Shown: one piece after another, positions 31,005 through 42,117 of the stretch | Layout of the letters: every line of letters begins with the position of its first letter | Numbering within the stretch: the first letter of the stretch is position 1 | NCBI RefSeq assembly: GCF_029227915.1 | Contig: NC_079875.1 | Span: 29,572,001 to 29,636,000, forward strand | Reading direction: 5' to 3' | DNA: 64,000 bases | Source: Hydractinia symbiolongicarpus | Lineage: Eukaryota > Cnidaria > Hydrozoa > Anthoathecata > Hydractiniidae | Program-made: the position numbers and the translations under genes | Notes under the pieces: model-generated | What the model saw: the letters and a program-made list of their open reading frames with translations, nothing else | Told to the model about the DNA's origin: nothing | Database searches by the model: none

Positions 31005-32480
31005 AGAATAGAAGCACAACGAGTTGTGCCTAAAAAGGAGTCCAGATGATACTTATTACTTTTTCTCTTCGAATCTGTTAAAAAGACCTGAGTCTTGGAA
31101 TACGCCTGAGTTTAAGATCATTTGACACTCGGTTACCTGATTTATGCCCATAACACATGTGGAAAGCTACAGCCAGGGTCACAAGTCCTGGCGCGCAGAT
31201 AGTTGTTTGCTTCTTAAACACATTCTCTAAAGAATAATTTTTAATTTATCCGTTAAAGGATATTCACGTTATGATAAGTTTTATTTATCTCATTTGTACC
31301 TATTCAATTCATTTTGAATTGCTTTAATATTTATTGTTTAGTGTTGTGTTCTGTCGCTGTTGTATTTTTCTGCCTTTTACGGTCAATGTGTTTAGGAAAT
31401 CCTTCCAAGAAGGGGGATTTTGCTTTTTTGAAAAATCTCTAGAGGGTTGCAACCTCTAACTATAGTAGAACCAGCTGTCATTAGACAAGAAATATCATTA
31501 CAGCTAGCTGTTTTGTCACCTCATCATCATTGTCTTTTTATGACGCTGCAATTTTGCAAACATTTTGCCACAGCGTTGTTTCATAAAGAGCATACTTTCA
31601 AAAATCTTGCGAATCTCTCTTGACTAAAGAAACAATATATGCTGGAGTATTTGGAACGTGAATGCTAAAGAGATGATGTAAACACACAGTTCCACCGCCA
31701 AGCAAAGTGTTAAAATCCCGTTGGTTTACCATAAGATAAAATATAAAGTAGCTGTCAAAAAAGGCATGTTAAAAAATAGTGGCATGTTAGCGGTAGCAAA
31801 GAGGTACTTCATTAAAAAAACCATATTTAAGTGAGTAACCTTGATTAAAAATCCTTTATTTAACGTCATCTATGCATAAATCGAAAAGATTTAATACTTG
31901 GGATGTTTTCAGTTCAGTAAGTTTCCGTATCTTAGTTATAAAACTGTAGTCTATGTTACGTACTGACTTGTATCAGGTTTTCGTTCAGTGATTTGACTCG
32001 TGTTTGCAAAAATTTCCCTCAGTTTGTTTCCATTTTTAGATTTGCTCAGAAAGCCATGGTTTTTTAAAAATACTTTAAACAACAGTAAAATTTAAAATCA
32101 TTCCTTCGTCTTAGCTAAAAAGATTCACCCAAAACCCAGATAAAATACCAAAAAACACAAATAATATAGTGTAAAAAATGACATATTCTGCAATTGTCGT
32201 CAAAAAGACTAAAAAAATAGATACTTGACATAATTCATTTCTAATTGTTGACAAAAAGTCTGCATTCCAATCCAAATCGCCAATGGCGTTAGACACTTGT
32301 CTGGTTACAGCATGACTTTAGTGTCATCGTCAGTTTTGCAAATATTCTCCTCTTCATCTATTTCCGATTCTTCAATTTCACATAAAGATTTCGGATCGAG
32401 AAAATGTCCAAACGCCAAAAGTAATGTTACAATCGTTTATATCCTACCCAATCCAGCAGGATTAGAAACCTACAAAAAGA
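31005..32480. other. Mostly featureless; one LINE 3'-end scrap
   Basis: At 31390-31458 CCTTCCAAGAAGGGGGATTTTG followed by TAGAGGGTTGCAACCTCTA resembles the terminal hairpin of the USP-carrying LINE. Otherwise no gene is supported. The frames at 32111-32494 are on either side of weak splice-like sites and unrecognised. Confidence 0.4.
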
Positions 32481-32486
32481 TTGTCG

Positions 32487-32838
32487 CTTTATAATCCGGG
32501 TCTTTTTCTCCTTCTTGTGCAGAATTAAGTTCACCGATATATTCTCCTATGGATTCATCCTTCTTAATTAGTCTAGTTACAAAGACTCCAAAACCTACAG
32601 AAAAGCAAAGACGAACTAAATTAGGTAAGTTTCCTAAAATATTTTCTTCATCAGTTTAATTAATTTAATTACTTTAAACGAGGCTCTGCGCAAAATAATG
32701 GTAATAAAAAATATTACCTATCACATCATCAATTTTGTGCTTTTCGATATGATATGGGTTTGTGCGAGAACGTATATGGTGTTTCGCAACATCACACAGA
32801 GTATCTGGCTCTCTTTTTCTTGCCCTTCTCCGAACAGT
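32487..32838 (-). CDS. SET-domain methyltransferase-like exons (partial)
   Basis: Exon 32838-32718 (acceptor TAATTTTTAG, donor GTAATA) reads TVRRRARKREPDTLCDVAKH and on to HKIDDVIG. It joins in phase to an exon from 32594 (acceptor TTTTCTGTAG) reading FGVFVTRLIKKDESIGEYIG and ELNSAQEGEKDPDY. The core GxGVF..(I/F)xKxxxIxEYxGEL is the first conserved block of SET domains; the layout resembles KMT5A/set-1-type histone lysine methyltransferases, which are multiplied in some invertebrates. Later SET blocks (NHxCxPN) are not seen; the frame meets a stop near 32470. Probably partial or decayed. Confidence 0.5.
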
Positions 32839-32839
32839 C

Positions 32840-33107
32840 TAAAATTATGTGTAACCACAAAGAATATTAACGAGGATCGGATAAGTATTTAGCAGACGGC
32901 AAGTAAATTATCTTAAATCATACTTAAATAGTATATGCTGACAAATTATTACTTTAATGTATGGATGTGAAGATGAATATCTTTGACCACTGAAATATGA
33001 GTTTAAGAATAATTGTGACAAGGCACTTGAAGGTCTTTCTGAAATTTGGTAAAATTAGAATTGAAATGTTATTTTTAACAATCTGCCTAAGAAACGACTT
33101 CGGTCAT
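32840..33107. other. No gene seen
   Basis: Short stretch up to the target duplication of the hAT-like element (AAAAT at 33108-33112). Confidence 0.5.
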
Positions 33108-33112
33108 AAAAT

Positions 33113-35190
33113 CATGGTGACCACTGTCCTGGAATGTCCTGGAATTTAGTTTTTGTCCTGGAATGTCCTGGACTTTCCTTTTTTAGAGATTGTCCTGGAA
33201 TGTCCTGGAATTTAGTTTGAAGGCTGCATATTTAATTTTTAAGGATCATCAAATTCTTTTTTTCAGGCTCATCAAATTCTTTTTTTCAGGCTTTCTTGCT
33301 TGATTTCTAGTTTTATCATTGGTTTAGTATCTACCATGGTATATCTATGTTATATTTCACTTGACCTTACCTAACAATTAAGTTTCTTATAGTTTACTTT
33401 TTATTTCTGTTTAGAACTAGACTAAAAGAGATTACTAATGATATAATAATGCCAAGGAAATCAAATTTTTTAGACGACTGACTAAAAGATCCGAATTACA
33501 AGAGGTGGCTTTCCAAAAAAAATGAAAGCTTTGAAAGATGTAAATATTGCTCGAAAGATATTTGCGTCACAAATATGGGCGAAGCAGCTATCAAAAGTCA
33601 TAAAAAAAGTAAAAAACACACTGAAAGAGAACCTGTTAATTCTTCTGTTCTCCCTTTTGTTACCGGTAACCAAAATGTAACAGATTCTTCCAAGCTAACG
33701 TACTCTTCTGAGCCAACATCCTCTTCTGAGCCTACATCCTCTGGTAAAGCAAGTTCCTCAACTAAACCCTGTCAAGGTACTTTAGATTCCATGTTTGAGA
33801 TGGTCTTGCTCCATATTTCTTAGAAGTCTTGATGGAAGAAGTCAAGAAATCACCTACATATTCGTTATCCTTTGATGAAAGTTTAAACAAAAAACTACAA
33901 AAGGGACAAATGGATATTTTGGTCAGATATTGGGATAATGAGAAAGATATTTCCATAACAAGGTACATGAACTCTGAATTCATGGGTGGTGCAAATGCAG
34001 AGCAAATGCAGAGGAAATACTCGAAACTTTTTTGAATGGGTCCAAATCTCTTGATCCAAAAAGTCTTATGCAAATATCTTCAGATGGACCAAATGTCAAC
34101 CTAAAGTTTCTTACTTTATTTTCTGAAAAACGTGATCTTGATGAACTAGCTGGTCTAGTGAATATCGGAACATGTGAAATCATTTGCAGTTCTTCAAAAA
34201 GCAGTTAAAGATCCCTTGATGCCTACAAAACTCAAGTTGGTTCTCAAAGCTCATTGATGATGTTGTACCTGAACACCAGGAAAAGTTTCTCTCATTTGAA
34301 AAGTTTGATCAAAGGCTAGATACATTCTTTGCCCAGTTTCTAAAAACAAAAGGTTTTGAGTCTTTATGGAGTATTTTTAAGCTCGTATTCTGGCTGAGTC
34401 ACGGACAATCTGCTATTGAACGAGGCTTCAAAGCAAATAAAGAATTCATTAAAGAGAACCAGTCAGAATGTTCGCTGAAATCATTAAGTGTTCTGCACAA
34501 TCACATGATTGCAAAAGAAGTGCGAGCACACAACATTCCAATTACAAGGGAATTAGTTAAGTCTGTCAAGTGTGCAAGATCGCGTTATGTTGAAATTAAT
34601 AATGAAAAGAAGAAGTTAAAAGTGGATTCTGGAAAAGCATTGAAACGAAAGGTTATTTCAACTGAAATTGAAGATGTGCAAAGGAAAAAACAATTCCTCC
34701 ACACCAGTATAAACACTCTCATTAAAGATGCTGATGAATTGGCATTGAAAGCACACACAAATGCTGACTTTCAAATCCTTATACGATCAAACGATTTACG
34801 AATGTTAGCCAACACCAAGAAGGAACATTTTGACGAGTTGGTTCAGATGGAGCAAGCATTAATACTTCGAAAGGATTCCATTGTTTGATTTGAAAAGTAT
34901 TTTGTAGTCTTACGTTGCTATTTTGTTATTGGGGTTAATTTTTGTTTGGCTAGCTAGTGTTTATTTTAGTTCAGAGATTGAATTCTTATGTTGTTACAGC
35001 TTTTAGTTTTAAGCTCAAAGAAATACATGACTTTACTTTATTTGTTGTCCTGGATTGTTCTGGAATTTTTTATTTTTTTTCAATTTTGTCCTGAAATGTC
35101 CTGGATTTTAATTTAAAATGTCCTGGAAAAAAAGGTAAAATGTCCTGGAATGTCCTGGAATTTGAAAGTTTTTTTTGAGTAGTCACCATG
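33113..35190 (+). mobile_element. hAT-like DNA transposon with subterminal motif arrays
   Basis: Ends are a 13-bp inverted repeat, CATGGTGACCACT (33113-33125) and its complement with one mismatch (35178-35190), flanked by AAAAT on both sides (33108-33112, 35191-35195). Just inside each end the motif TGTCCTGGAAT or close variants recurs: six times between 33126 and 33215 and six or seven times between 35043 and 35165, in the same orientation at both ends. Such arrays are typical transposase-binding sites. A 5-bp duplication differs from the 8 bp usual for hAT, so superfamily placement is tentative. Confidence 0.75.
33449..34888 (+). pseudogene. hAT-like transposase, decayed
   Basis: Starts MPRKSNFLDD, an early stop follows, then a C2H2 zinc finger (CKYCSKDICV..AIKSHKKSKKH). 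Next are LSFDESLNKKLQKGQMD, ISSDGPNVNLKF with a conserved Asp, a frameshift near 34170, and the C-terminal LVFWLSHGQSAIERGFKANK block (ALERxFS-like, the hAT dimerisation signature), followed by a Lys/Glu-rich coiled tail to 34888. The central part of the catalytic domain seems deleted (about 34200-34330), so the protein is inactive. The Ser/Thr-rich spacer (33690-33770) shows short internal repeats (SSEPTSS). Confidence 0.7.
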
Positions 35191-35310
35191 AAAATCTATG
35201 CACAGTGTAGCAAATCTACTTAATTTTTATTTCGAAATTATGTCTCTTTTGCAAAACATGTACCGTGTTTCAAGTACGATGAAATTTTTTTTGATTGAAA
35301 AGAATGTGTT

Positions 35311-36230
35311 TTAAATTTCATTACTTACCACAACAGAATCTTCAACCTTACTTTGAAACACTTCTAGAGCTTGTGTTGCATTTGGTTTATCTGAATTGTG
35401 AGACCAGCAATTTGAAAGTAAGCAATTAATTTGATTTGCTTCTTCACCATATAGCACCTTTAAGTTATTAAGGTTAGGTGTTTGCCCCGGTCCCATGGTG
35501 AGTTTAACTTACTTTTACAACTTCGAACAATGTTATGCCTAGGGCGTAAATATAAGAATTTGTTGATGCCTCATTACCGCCTTTGATTAGCTCTGGTGAA
35601 ATATATGCCAATGTTGTGCCTGAAACAGAGATTACACAAAAGTTAATATTAAAATTTCAAAATATTTTAATATTTTTATTTTACTTTACGCGCCAAGTAA
35701 TGGGTTTTTCGTTAAAGTAGTAAGTATCGTATCCTTGAAAACGGCAACTTCACTAAAATCGTGTTTTATCTTTAATGAGGCATTAGCTGCTTTTAAAATT
35801 GCTTTTTTTGAGAGCATCTGTTGGAACATTTTTACAGCAGCAGTCTTTTCTCGCAATGTGTGTTTAAACACTACTGCCGACGACCCTTTTCCAATTATGC
35901 CACCAGAAGCGTTCAGTGGTGTGTCAAAAAACTGTTTTATTTGCTCTGTACATGAAAGGTCAATTTTTTTTAAAACTAAATCCGGCCATAATTTTACGCA
36001 ACCATATCTAAAAAAAATAATTCACTATTAGTTAGAACTTACTCATCTTGAGTGGTAACACTTTTGTCTTGCTCCATCCAACATTGAAAGCTTCTCGCGG
36101 ACAACGAACGCAATCGGTCTTTACGTTTGTGGGGTTACAAAGTTTTGGTCTCAGTAAATCAAGACAAAATCGCAGTCTAATATTAGCACCTCTGAGCAAG
36201 TAAGTCCATTTCTTCAACTGTCCTTGACAT
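35311..36230 (-). pseudogene. Protein-kinase gene lacking the catalytic loop, Roco/LRRK-like layout
   Basis: Minus-strand exons: 36200-36040 (PTNVKTDCVRCPREAFNVGW), from 36007 (YGCVKLWPDLVLKKIDLSC, then GGIIGKGSSAVVFKHTLREK with glycine loop, and AAVKMFQ with the VAIK lysine), 35619-35513 (TTLAYISPELIKGGNEAS, the APE region; YIYALGITLFEVVK), and 35500-35340 (EEANQINCLLSNCWSHNSDK, the C-lobe Arg/Trp region). The alpha-C to HRD/DFG part should sit between the second and third pieces, but only about 80 bp separates them, so an internal deletion has removed the catalytic machinery. The preceding Cys-rich domain recalls Roco kinases; that is inference. Confidence 0.6.
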
Positions 36231-37100
36231 CGACTGTACAATCTTTAATAAATAACTTTTTGGAGAGCGAAGAATTGTCAGTTGTCAACTCGTACTTCTG
36301 TCACTACTGCAATATTTACCAAACTGCAACAGTTAAAGAAGAGGTCGCAGAGTTCAGTTCAATTTTGGTTCTGCAATTAAAATGCTTTGCCTATAACAAA
36401 GGTCTTGTGTCTAAGGTTAGTTCTCCTGTCACATCTTACCCGAGCACTGTTTCTATACCTATCACCATAGACAGTGAAGTCTCTTGTCGCAAGCACTACA
36501 ACTTAAGGGTTGTAATTAACCACTCAGGAAATTTGAACAATGGCCACTATACACTGTTGCTTATAACCAAATGCATGATAAGTGGTTTTATCGCAACGAC
36601 AGAGCAGTGGTCTCTTGCAAACAAGGCTTGCTAAGTGTTGTACAACCTTACATCCTTTTCCTTGAAAAGCTTAGGTAAATTGCAATCAACACCACAACTT
36701 CCGGTTTATGTCAGCAAGGGGGTTTGACTATTCTACTCGACTTATTACCCTAGTCAAAAACAAAGCACAGTCTTTTATTTGGAGAGTGACGACTCCACTT
36801 CTTACCCCAGTCACACAAGATTGTCCAGAGTAGGACAGATGAAAAGGTATGGATGAAAGAAATGTCTAGTTCCTGCTGAAGACTGTTTGCAGACCTCTTT
36901 TGTGGTGACTCAACTAGACATTTGGGTACCTTGGTTCAGGAATATGAGTCGAAACCTTTGTACCCTTTACAGAAGTCCTGTCCTACTCTCTCTGTCTGTT
37001 TGTTTGTTCAGTTTTTGTGCTAATCATCTCCTTGGAAAAAGAAAGAATTGTGTTCTTTTATATGAGCATATTCTTTTGAGGAAACAAAATCTCTAGAATT
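36221..37100 (+). pseudogene. USP tail and 3' UTR of the USP-carrying LINE
   Basis: Begins abruptly where the kinase exons end and reads QSLINNFLESEELSVVNSYF, CHYCNIYQTATVKEEV (zinc-finger CxxC), SSILVLQLKCFAYNKGL, then HYNLRVVINHSGNLNNGHYT with the USP histidine. A 1-nt shift near 36570 moves the ending (WFYRNDRAVV, then SVVQPYILFLEKLR, stop) to another frame. The following 400 bp parallels the 3' UTR at 53515-53850 (AGTGACGACTCCACTTCTTAC; GACATTTGGGTACCTTGG) and ends with a diverged terminal hairpin near 37085. It is a truncated insertion with the same C-terminus as 51751-53503. Confidence 0.8.
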
Positions 37101-37104
37101 TAAG

Positions 37105-37925
37105 AGTGAAGACTTAACTGGTCGAGTTTATCATTGTGCGTGCCCTTTGTAATTTTCATTCTTCTCATAAGTAATTCGGCAAAACTCTTACCAGTTGTAG
37201 TGTAAGGAGTTATTCGGTATGTGAACAAAAAATCGATTCAGTTTAACGTTAAGGAGACTTTAGACCAATCCATTTGTTGCGGGATGATATGATGCTGACA
37301 AAATCTGTCTGGTTCCATTCATTCGAAGAAATTCCTTGAATTCTTTACTAATAAATGCCGGACGGACCCTTATCTGAAAGACAAATTTCCGGTAATCCAT
37401 GGCTAGGAAACACGGAAGAAAATTTACCATTTTAAATATTTTAAATTGCGCCTAACAATGATGTCGATGTTAGTTTTCTGGATTTGCAATAAATTTTTTA
37501 CACTGAATCTTCAGCCACAATTTACTTGCAAAATATTAGCAGGTTACCTGCAGGTAGTACAAAAGGTTTGCTCAATTAACACAAAAATGTTCAATAAATC
37601 AAACTCTACAGTTGAGAACCCCTTCTGTTTGAAAGGATTAAGTTCATTTAACTATTACTTTTATTCACATGATCAGGACTTTGTCTCAAAATTTTGTAAC
37701 ATTATTGACAAGGTCCCTATATTTCGGCTTTCAAGGTTGAAACGAAAGACATCAGCTGGCTTTCCGTTACTACTATCTAAAAAAAGCCTTTAGTTCTTTA
37801 TTGCTAGTTCTATAGCCTCATACATTACATAACTTTATAGTGGTGGTCCTACGCCATTCTCGCTACTCCCTTTCTTCTTGAGAAATGATTTTCTCGTCAT
37901 TTTCCACATCTACAGCTTCTTCCTC
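37105..37925. other. No gene recognised
   Basis: A plus-strand frame (37446-37793) has no motif I know and no strong splice context. Confidence 0.45.
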
Positions 37926-37930
37926 CTCAT

Positions 37931-38235
37931 CTAAACTGTCGTCTTTAATAGCTTTTCGACTATTTTAACAGGTTGATGGTTGTAACAAGCAATTGCAATG
38001 ACTTTCTCATCACTTGATTTATCTTCTAAATTTTGTGGTTCGGCGGTGGTTTGTTGTTTTGGTTGCATAGTTGTTTTCATCGGCGTTGGACAAAAGTCGT
38101 TGCATTTCTTTAACAGTTTACAGTGCAGTCTTTTTACTTTTGGTCCATCTCGAATAGTGAATACCGACACATTAGCATCGATATTTTTTAGTTGTGGAGC
38201 TTCTTGCTGCCTGATTGTGCAGGTTACGTAGAAAA
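37931..38235 (-). pseudogene. Possible LTR-element integrase tail
   Basis: The frame VSVFTIRDGPKVKRLHCKLL and KKCNDFCPTP resembles the short post-integrase motif (P-V-Y-x-V-x-P..(R/K)xLHRxxLLPC) that ends many gypsy-type pol proteins. There is no integrase core nearby and no LTR, so it is a scrap at best. Confidence 0.3.
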
Positions 38236-38344
38236 ATCTAACACCACTATTTATGTTGTGAACTCAACCTTTTTGTCATATATTTACTGTTGTATTTGTT
38301 ATTTCTGACGATTTTATCATTTCCAAGTTCAAAAGCTTGATTCA

Positions 38345-38640
38345 TCAATTGCTTTCATTACTCAACAATCTTGTTTCCTATGTTACAAAGAAATCTGCAC
38401 TTCTGCTCACATTCTTGGTGCTTGTAAAACTGCTTTTTCCCAGGGAAGATATACCTTCAGACACCATTCTGTACTTACCCACTTAGTAGAAACTTTGAAA
38501 AAGTTGATTTTTAAACTTCCTTCTGAACCTTCTAAAAAATGCCACAAAATAACCTTCGAATATGCGTCCACAATTACTAGGAGCATCTTTCCCAAGAAAG
38601 GTCTCTCTCCCACGAATGGATCAGCGCACGGTTTGTCTAA
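38345..38640 (+). pseudogene. Zinc/linker fragment of the USP-carrying LINE
   Basis: The frame reads CFLCYKEICTSAHILGACKT, FSQGRYTFRHHSVLTHLVET and KCHKITFEYASTITRS, homologous to 51799-52020 (CILCKKPSSNVSHILGACRT; LLQGRYTYRHDSVLTVLVKV). It contains the CCHC zinc site (CxxC..H..C) before the nuclease and stops before the nuclease core. An additional truncated copy, more diverged than the 51.8-kb one. Confidence 0.7.
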
Positions 38641-38644
38641 AACA

Positions 38645-39240
38645 AAATGTTTTGCAATGGTATTTTAAGAATAATTACACTTTCAAAATTCCATGCATGA
38701 ATATTTTGTTCCGTTTAGAAAATGGAAAATTTAACTAACAGTCTGGAATAATAAAATAGCTATAGATATACCAACATTATATGACATGCTCATGAAGACA
38801 TTCTTGATATCCATCTTGACATTTTGGGGATCTGTATCGTAAAACCCATCTTGGCTTCTCATGTTTGTAAAAAGATTGTATGTATCTCCGCATACCTTGA
38901 TTTATTTCTCACCTTGCTCTTTACCGATGAAATGCATGACTTTCATGCTCAATTATGGGTCCACCTCATCTCAGTAAGGGTGTCATCTCTTAGACATTCT
39001 CATCCTTGACTGATGACTCTATTCCTTAAATCTGCGAAAGACGTTGTTCGCCAAGTCACTGTATTAAAATTTTTACACCTATTGATTATGCGTGCAATCG
39101 AACCCACCCGCAAACAAATTAAATAAGGATTTTTGATGATCCATATAGTTTAAGACAAAAATTCAGGAATTGATGCTCTGAAGATGGAGTTTACTTCTAT
39201 ATTAAAAATTTTTTTAAAATATTAACTCATTTTTCATTAT
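38645..39240. other. No gene recognised
   Basis: Nothing supported between the LINE scrap and the hAT-like fragment. Confidence 0.45.
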
Positions 39241-39279
39241 ACAAGCAGTATTTATGAAGATTAGTATTGATGAGGGGTC

Positions 39280-39831
39280 ATGAAGATTAGTATTGATGAG
39301 GAGTCACGACAAGATTTCTTCAAGAGGCCGTCTTTCAAAGATCAAAAAGCGTTATGGGCCATCTGTAAAGTGATCTTTACATTATCACACAGCCAATCTG
39401 CTGTTGAACGGGGATTTAGTATCAATAAAGAAATGTTGATTGAGAATCTTCAAGAGAAATCTATTGTTAGCGAAAGAGTTGTATATGACCACCTACAATC
39501 ATCCATTGTGGATATGCATGAGTATCAATTGAGTAATGGTCTGTTGAAAAGTTGTAAAGCTGCCAGACAAAGATGCGGAACACATCTGGAAGACCAAAAA
39601 AGAAAAGAAATCAACAATGTTAAAAACCATAAGAAAAGATTAATCTCATCCATCAATGCACCGAACACGGATATTGAAAAACTCTGCTACAAAGCTGAGG
39701 AATCTGAGAACATGGACTTTTTAGTTAAAGCAAATGCTTTAAGAAGGAAGGTCACCGAAAAGAAAGCTAACATAGCCGAACTAGATAAAGCTGTGGAGAA
39801 GCTAACTAAGGATCTTCAAAAAGAAAAGTAA
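39280..39831 (+). pseudogene. hAT-like transposase C-terminus, second family member
   Basis: 183 codons open: QDFFKRPSFKDQKALWAICK, then VIFTLSHSQSAVERGFSINK (dimerisation block, compare LSHGQSAIERGFKANK at 34388), a Lys/Glu-rich coiled coil and a tail LRRKVTEKKANIAELDKAVE. The N-terminal and catalytic parts are missing. A 28-bp direct repeat precedes it (ATGAAGATTAGTATTGATGAGG at 39254 and 39280). After the stop, 39985-40010 has GTCATGGAAAAGTCATGGAAT, a doubled subterminal motif like TGTCCTGGAAT of the first element but with different sequence. Confidence 0.65.
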
Positions 39832-40084
39832 CGTCAATGCTCACAGACTCCATATAGGATATTAGTTGATATTTGTTGTTTTTCTAGTCTATTTTTTTCT
39901 AAAGTTCTGATTTTATATGAATATTCTGTATGAATATATATGTTCTTTAAATTTTGACACGATTTTGTTGTTTTTCATCATGTAGAAAAAAGTCATGGAA
40001 AAGTCATGGAATTTCTTTTACCAAATTCTGTGGATGGTAGACAATTTTGCCGGAAAATTACGTAATTGTCACGTGACTTTTTCG

Positions 40085-40640
40085 CCCCGAGAATGGGAAA
40101 ACCAGATTGCAATGTCATCCGCAAATTGTGTTTGGATCACTTGGGTTGTTGGGATAGGGAGGTAATTAACAAATAATCTATATAAGATAGGGCTCAAATG
40201 GAATGCCATTCCTTCTACCCCATCAACTACTATCCTGATTCCTCTATTTGTTAGGAAACTTTTTATCCAAAACAGAGTTTTTTTTGTTGATATTCATTTT
40301 TTGAAGGTTCCAGATGAGTCCGCTATGCCACACTCTGTCAAAGGCTTTCTCTACATCCAAAAAGATGTCCGTGGTGGTTCTGTTTCTATTAAAACTTTCT
40401 GTTACAAATTGACTAAGTCTGAATATCTGATAATGTCATTTATCATGTTTACTATTTCCTTGCGGGAAATGTTTTCTTCCCTGTTTCTGCATAAAAGATT
40501 GGTGATTTGCTTCAACCAAAAAATTAAAACCCTGAAGTAGACCAAAAGCCCTGGAGTATTTTCAGCGTTCCTGCGAGTCAGCACCCTCGTTAACCAAATT
40601 TTAAATCCGAAATAGAAGTTTGCATGAATTAAAGTTACCA
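40085..40640 (-). pseudogene. Jockey/I-like LINE reverse-transcriptase fragment
   Basis: On the minus strand: LVNL then DIFLDVEKAFDRVWHSGLIW (RT motif with the first catalytic Asp region), later HLSPILYRLFVNYLPI and TQFADDIAIWFSHS (FADD catalytic pair). Several stops and shifts separate the blocks, so it is dead. The order and motifs fit the APE-type non-LTR clade, distinct from the RLE LINEs elsewhere in the window. The upstream part is duplicated by the 336-bp repeat. Confidence 0.7.
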
Positions 40641-41194
40641 TTTAAGGTTCTAGCATTGGCTGATGATTTTTCTCAAAATGTAGGCTAGCCCGGCTTTAGG
40701 CATAGCACTCTTTCGACTAATGTATACCACGGAATGTCCCAGCATCCAAGTTTTCCTTTTCCCAAGATTTTTTAATATCAGTTTTATTTCTTTTTTTTTG
40801 GTTTCGCTTTCCTTCTCCTTCAATTTTGAATTTGATATTATAGTCAGAACTTTTGTGAATTAAAACCCTGAAGTAGACCAAAAGCCCTGGAGTATTTTCA
40901 GCGTTCCTGCGAGTCAGCACCCTCGTTAACCAAATTTTAAATCCGAAATAGAAGTTTGCATGAATTAAAGTTACCATTTAAGGTTCTAGCATTGGCTGAT
41001 GATTTTTCTCAAAATGTAGGCTAGCCCGGCTTTAGGCATAGCACTCTTTCGACTAATGTATACCACGGAATGTCCCAGCATCCAAGTTTTCCTTTTCCCA
41101 AGATTTTTTAATATCAGTTTTATTTCTTTTTTTTTGGTTTCGCTTTCCTTCTCCTTCAATTTTGAATTTGATATTTTAGTCAGAACTTTTGTGA
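40523..41194. repeat. 336-bp tandem duplication
   Basis: ATTAAAACCCTGAAGTAGAC starts units at 40523 and 40859. The units run to 40858 and 41194 and end in CAGAACTTTTGTGA. Only one or two differences were seen (ATTATAG versus ATTTTAG near the end). The unit contains LINE-derived minus-strand frames, hence identical short frames at 40402 and 40717. Confidence 0.93.
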
Positions 41195-41199
41195 ATGGC

Positions 41200-42110
41200 G
41201 TGTCATAAATTTTATCCCACTCAATGGTCTATACTTCTTGAAATAGACTTGGCGGCCACTTTCATGCGAGGAAGTGCTTTGTTCAATTTTGGAGTTGTAT
41301 TTGTCACATTTTGTAATCGTGTTTTTATTGTATTATTTATATTGAAAACTGGGGTAGTTTTTGGAGTAGTAGTATTTGGAGTATTGTGAACAGCTTGTTG
41401 TGGTGTAATACATTCTTTATCAACAAAATGTCTTTTCTTTCTATGTCAAGACATTGATGGAGTGTATGTTTTCTTTGTAAGGAGTTATCCCCCTAAATTT
41501 TCAACAAATTTCAAAAATTGGAAAAAACATTTTAAGGTACGGTTAATCCCTCCTCAATCGTTTTCTGCTCTTAGAAAGTCATAACAATGGTAAGTAATAT
41601 TATTATTAATTACCTGAAGATGTAAAGTTTTATTTACGAAAAGCTTCGTGTATTTTATTGTAAATTTTATATGTTCTTTTATAAAATAATCCTTTTATGG
41701 CGAAGAAAACAATTTTAAACATAACAATGGGTAATAACATGTTCATTTAGCAACGCCTTAGCAACGGACTTTTGCCTATAAATCCCAAGAACTTTTCATA
41801 TTCCTCTGGATGTTTTTGGCAAAAAACGCTAGATTTGGGTACGAGGTTGTCCAACGATCTAAATTTTCCTAAATAGGTGGACAGTTGAGGGTAAAAATAT
41901 GATTGAACGAGCCAATAAACATGAGATTATCAATTTTCCTCTTCTACAGTTTATGCAACCATGGGAGAACTTGTAGAAAGAAATATAGAACAAAAACCTT
42001 CAAAAAAAGAAAAGGATTTCATGGGCGTGTATAAATATTGTATATACAGATAATAATAGTATAAATTGGATGGGAATGTGAATGTTATAACGACACTTTG
42101 AATACGACTG
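41200..42110. other. No gene seen
   Basis: AT-rich sequence preceding the Mutator-like fragment. Nothing recognised. Confidence 0.5.
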
Positions 42111-42117
42111 TCTCCCC

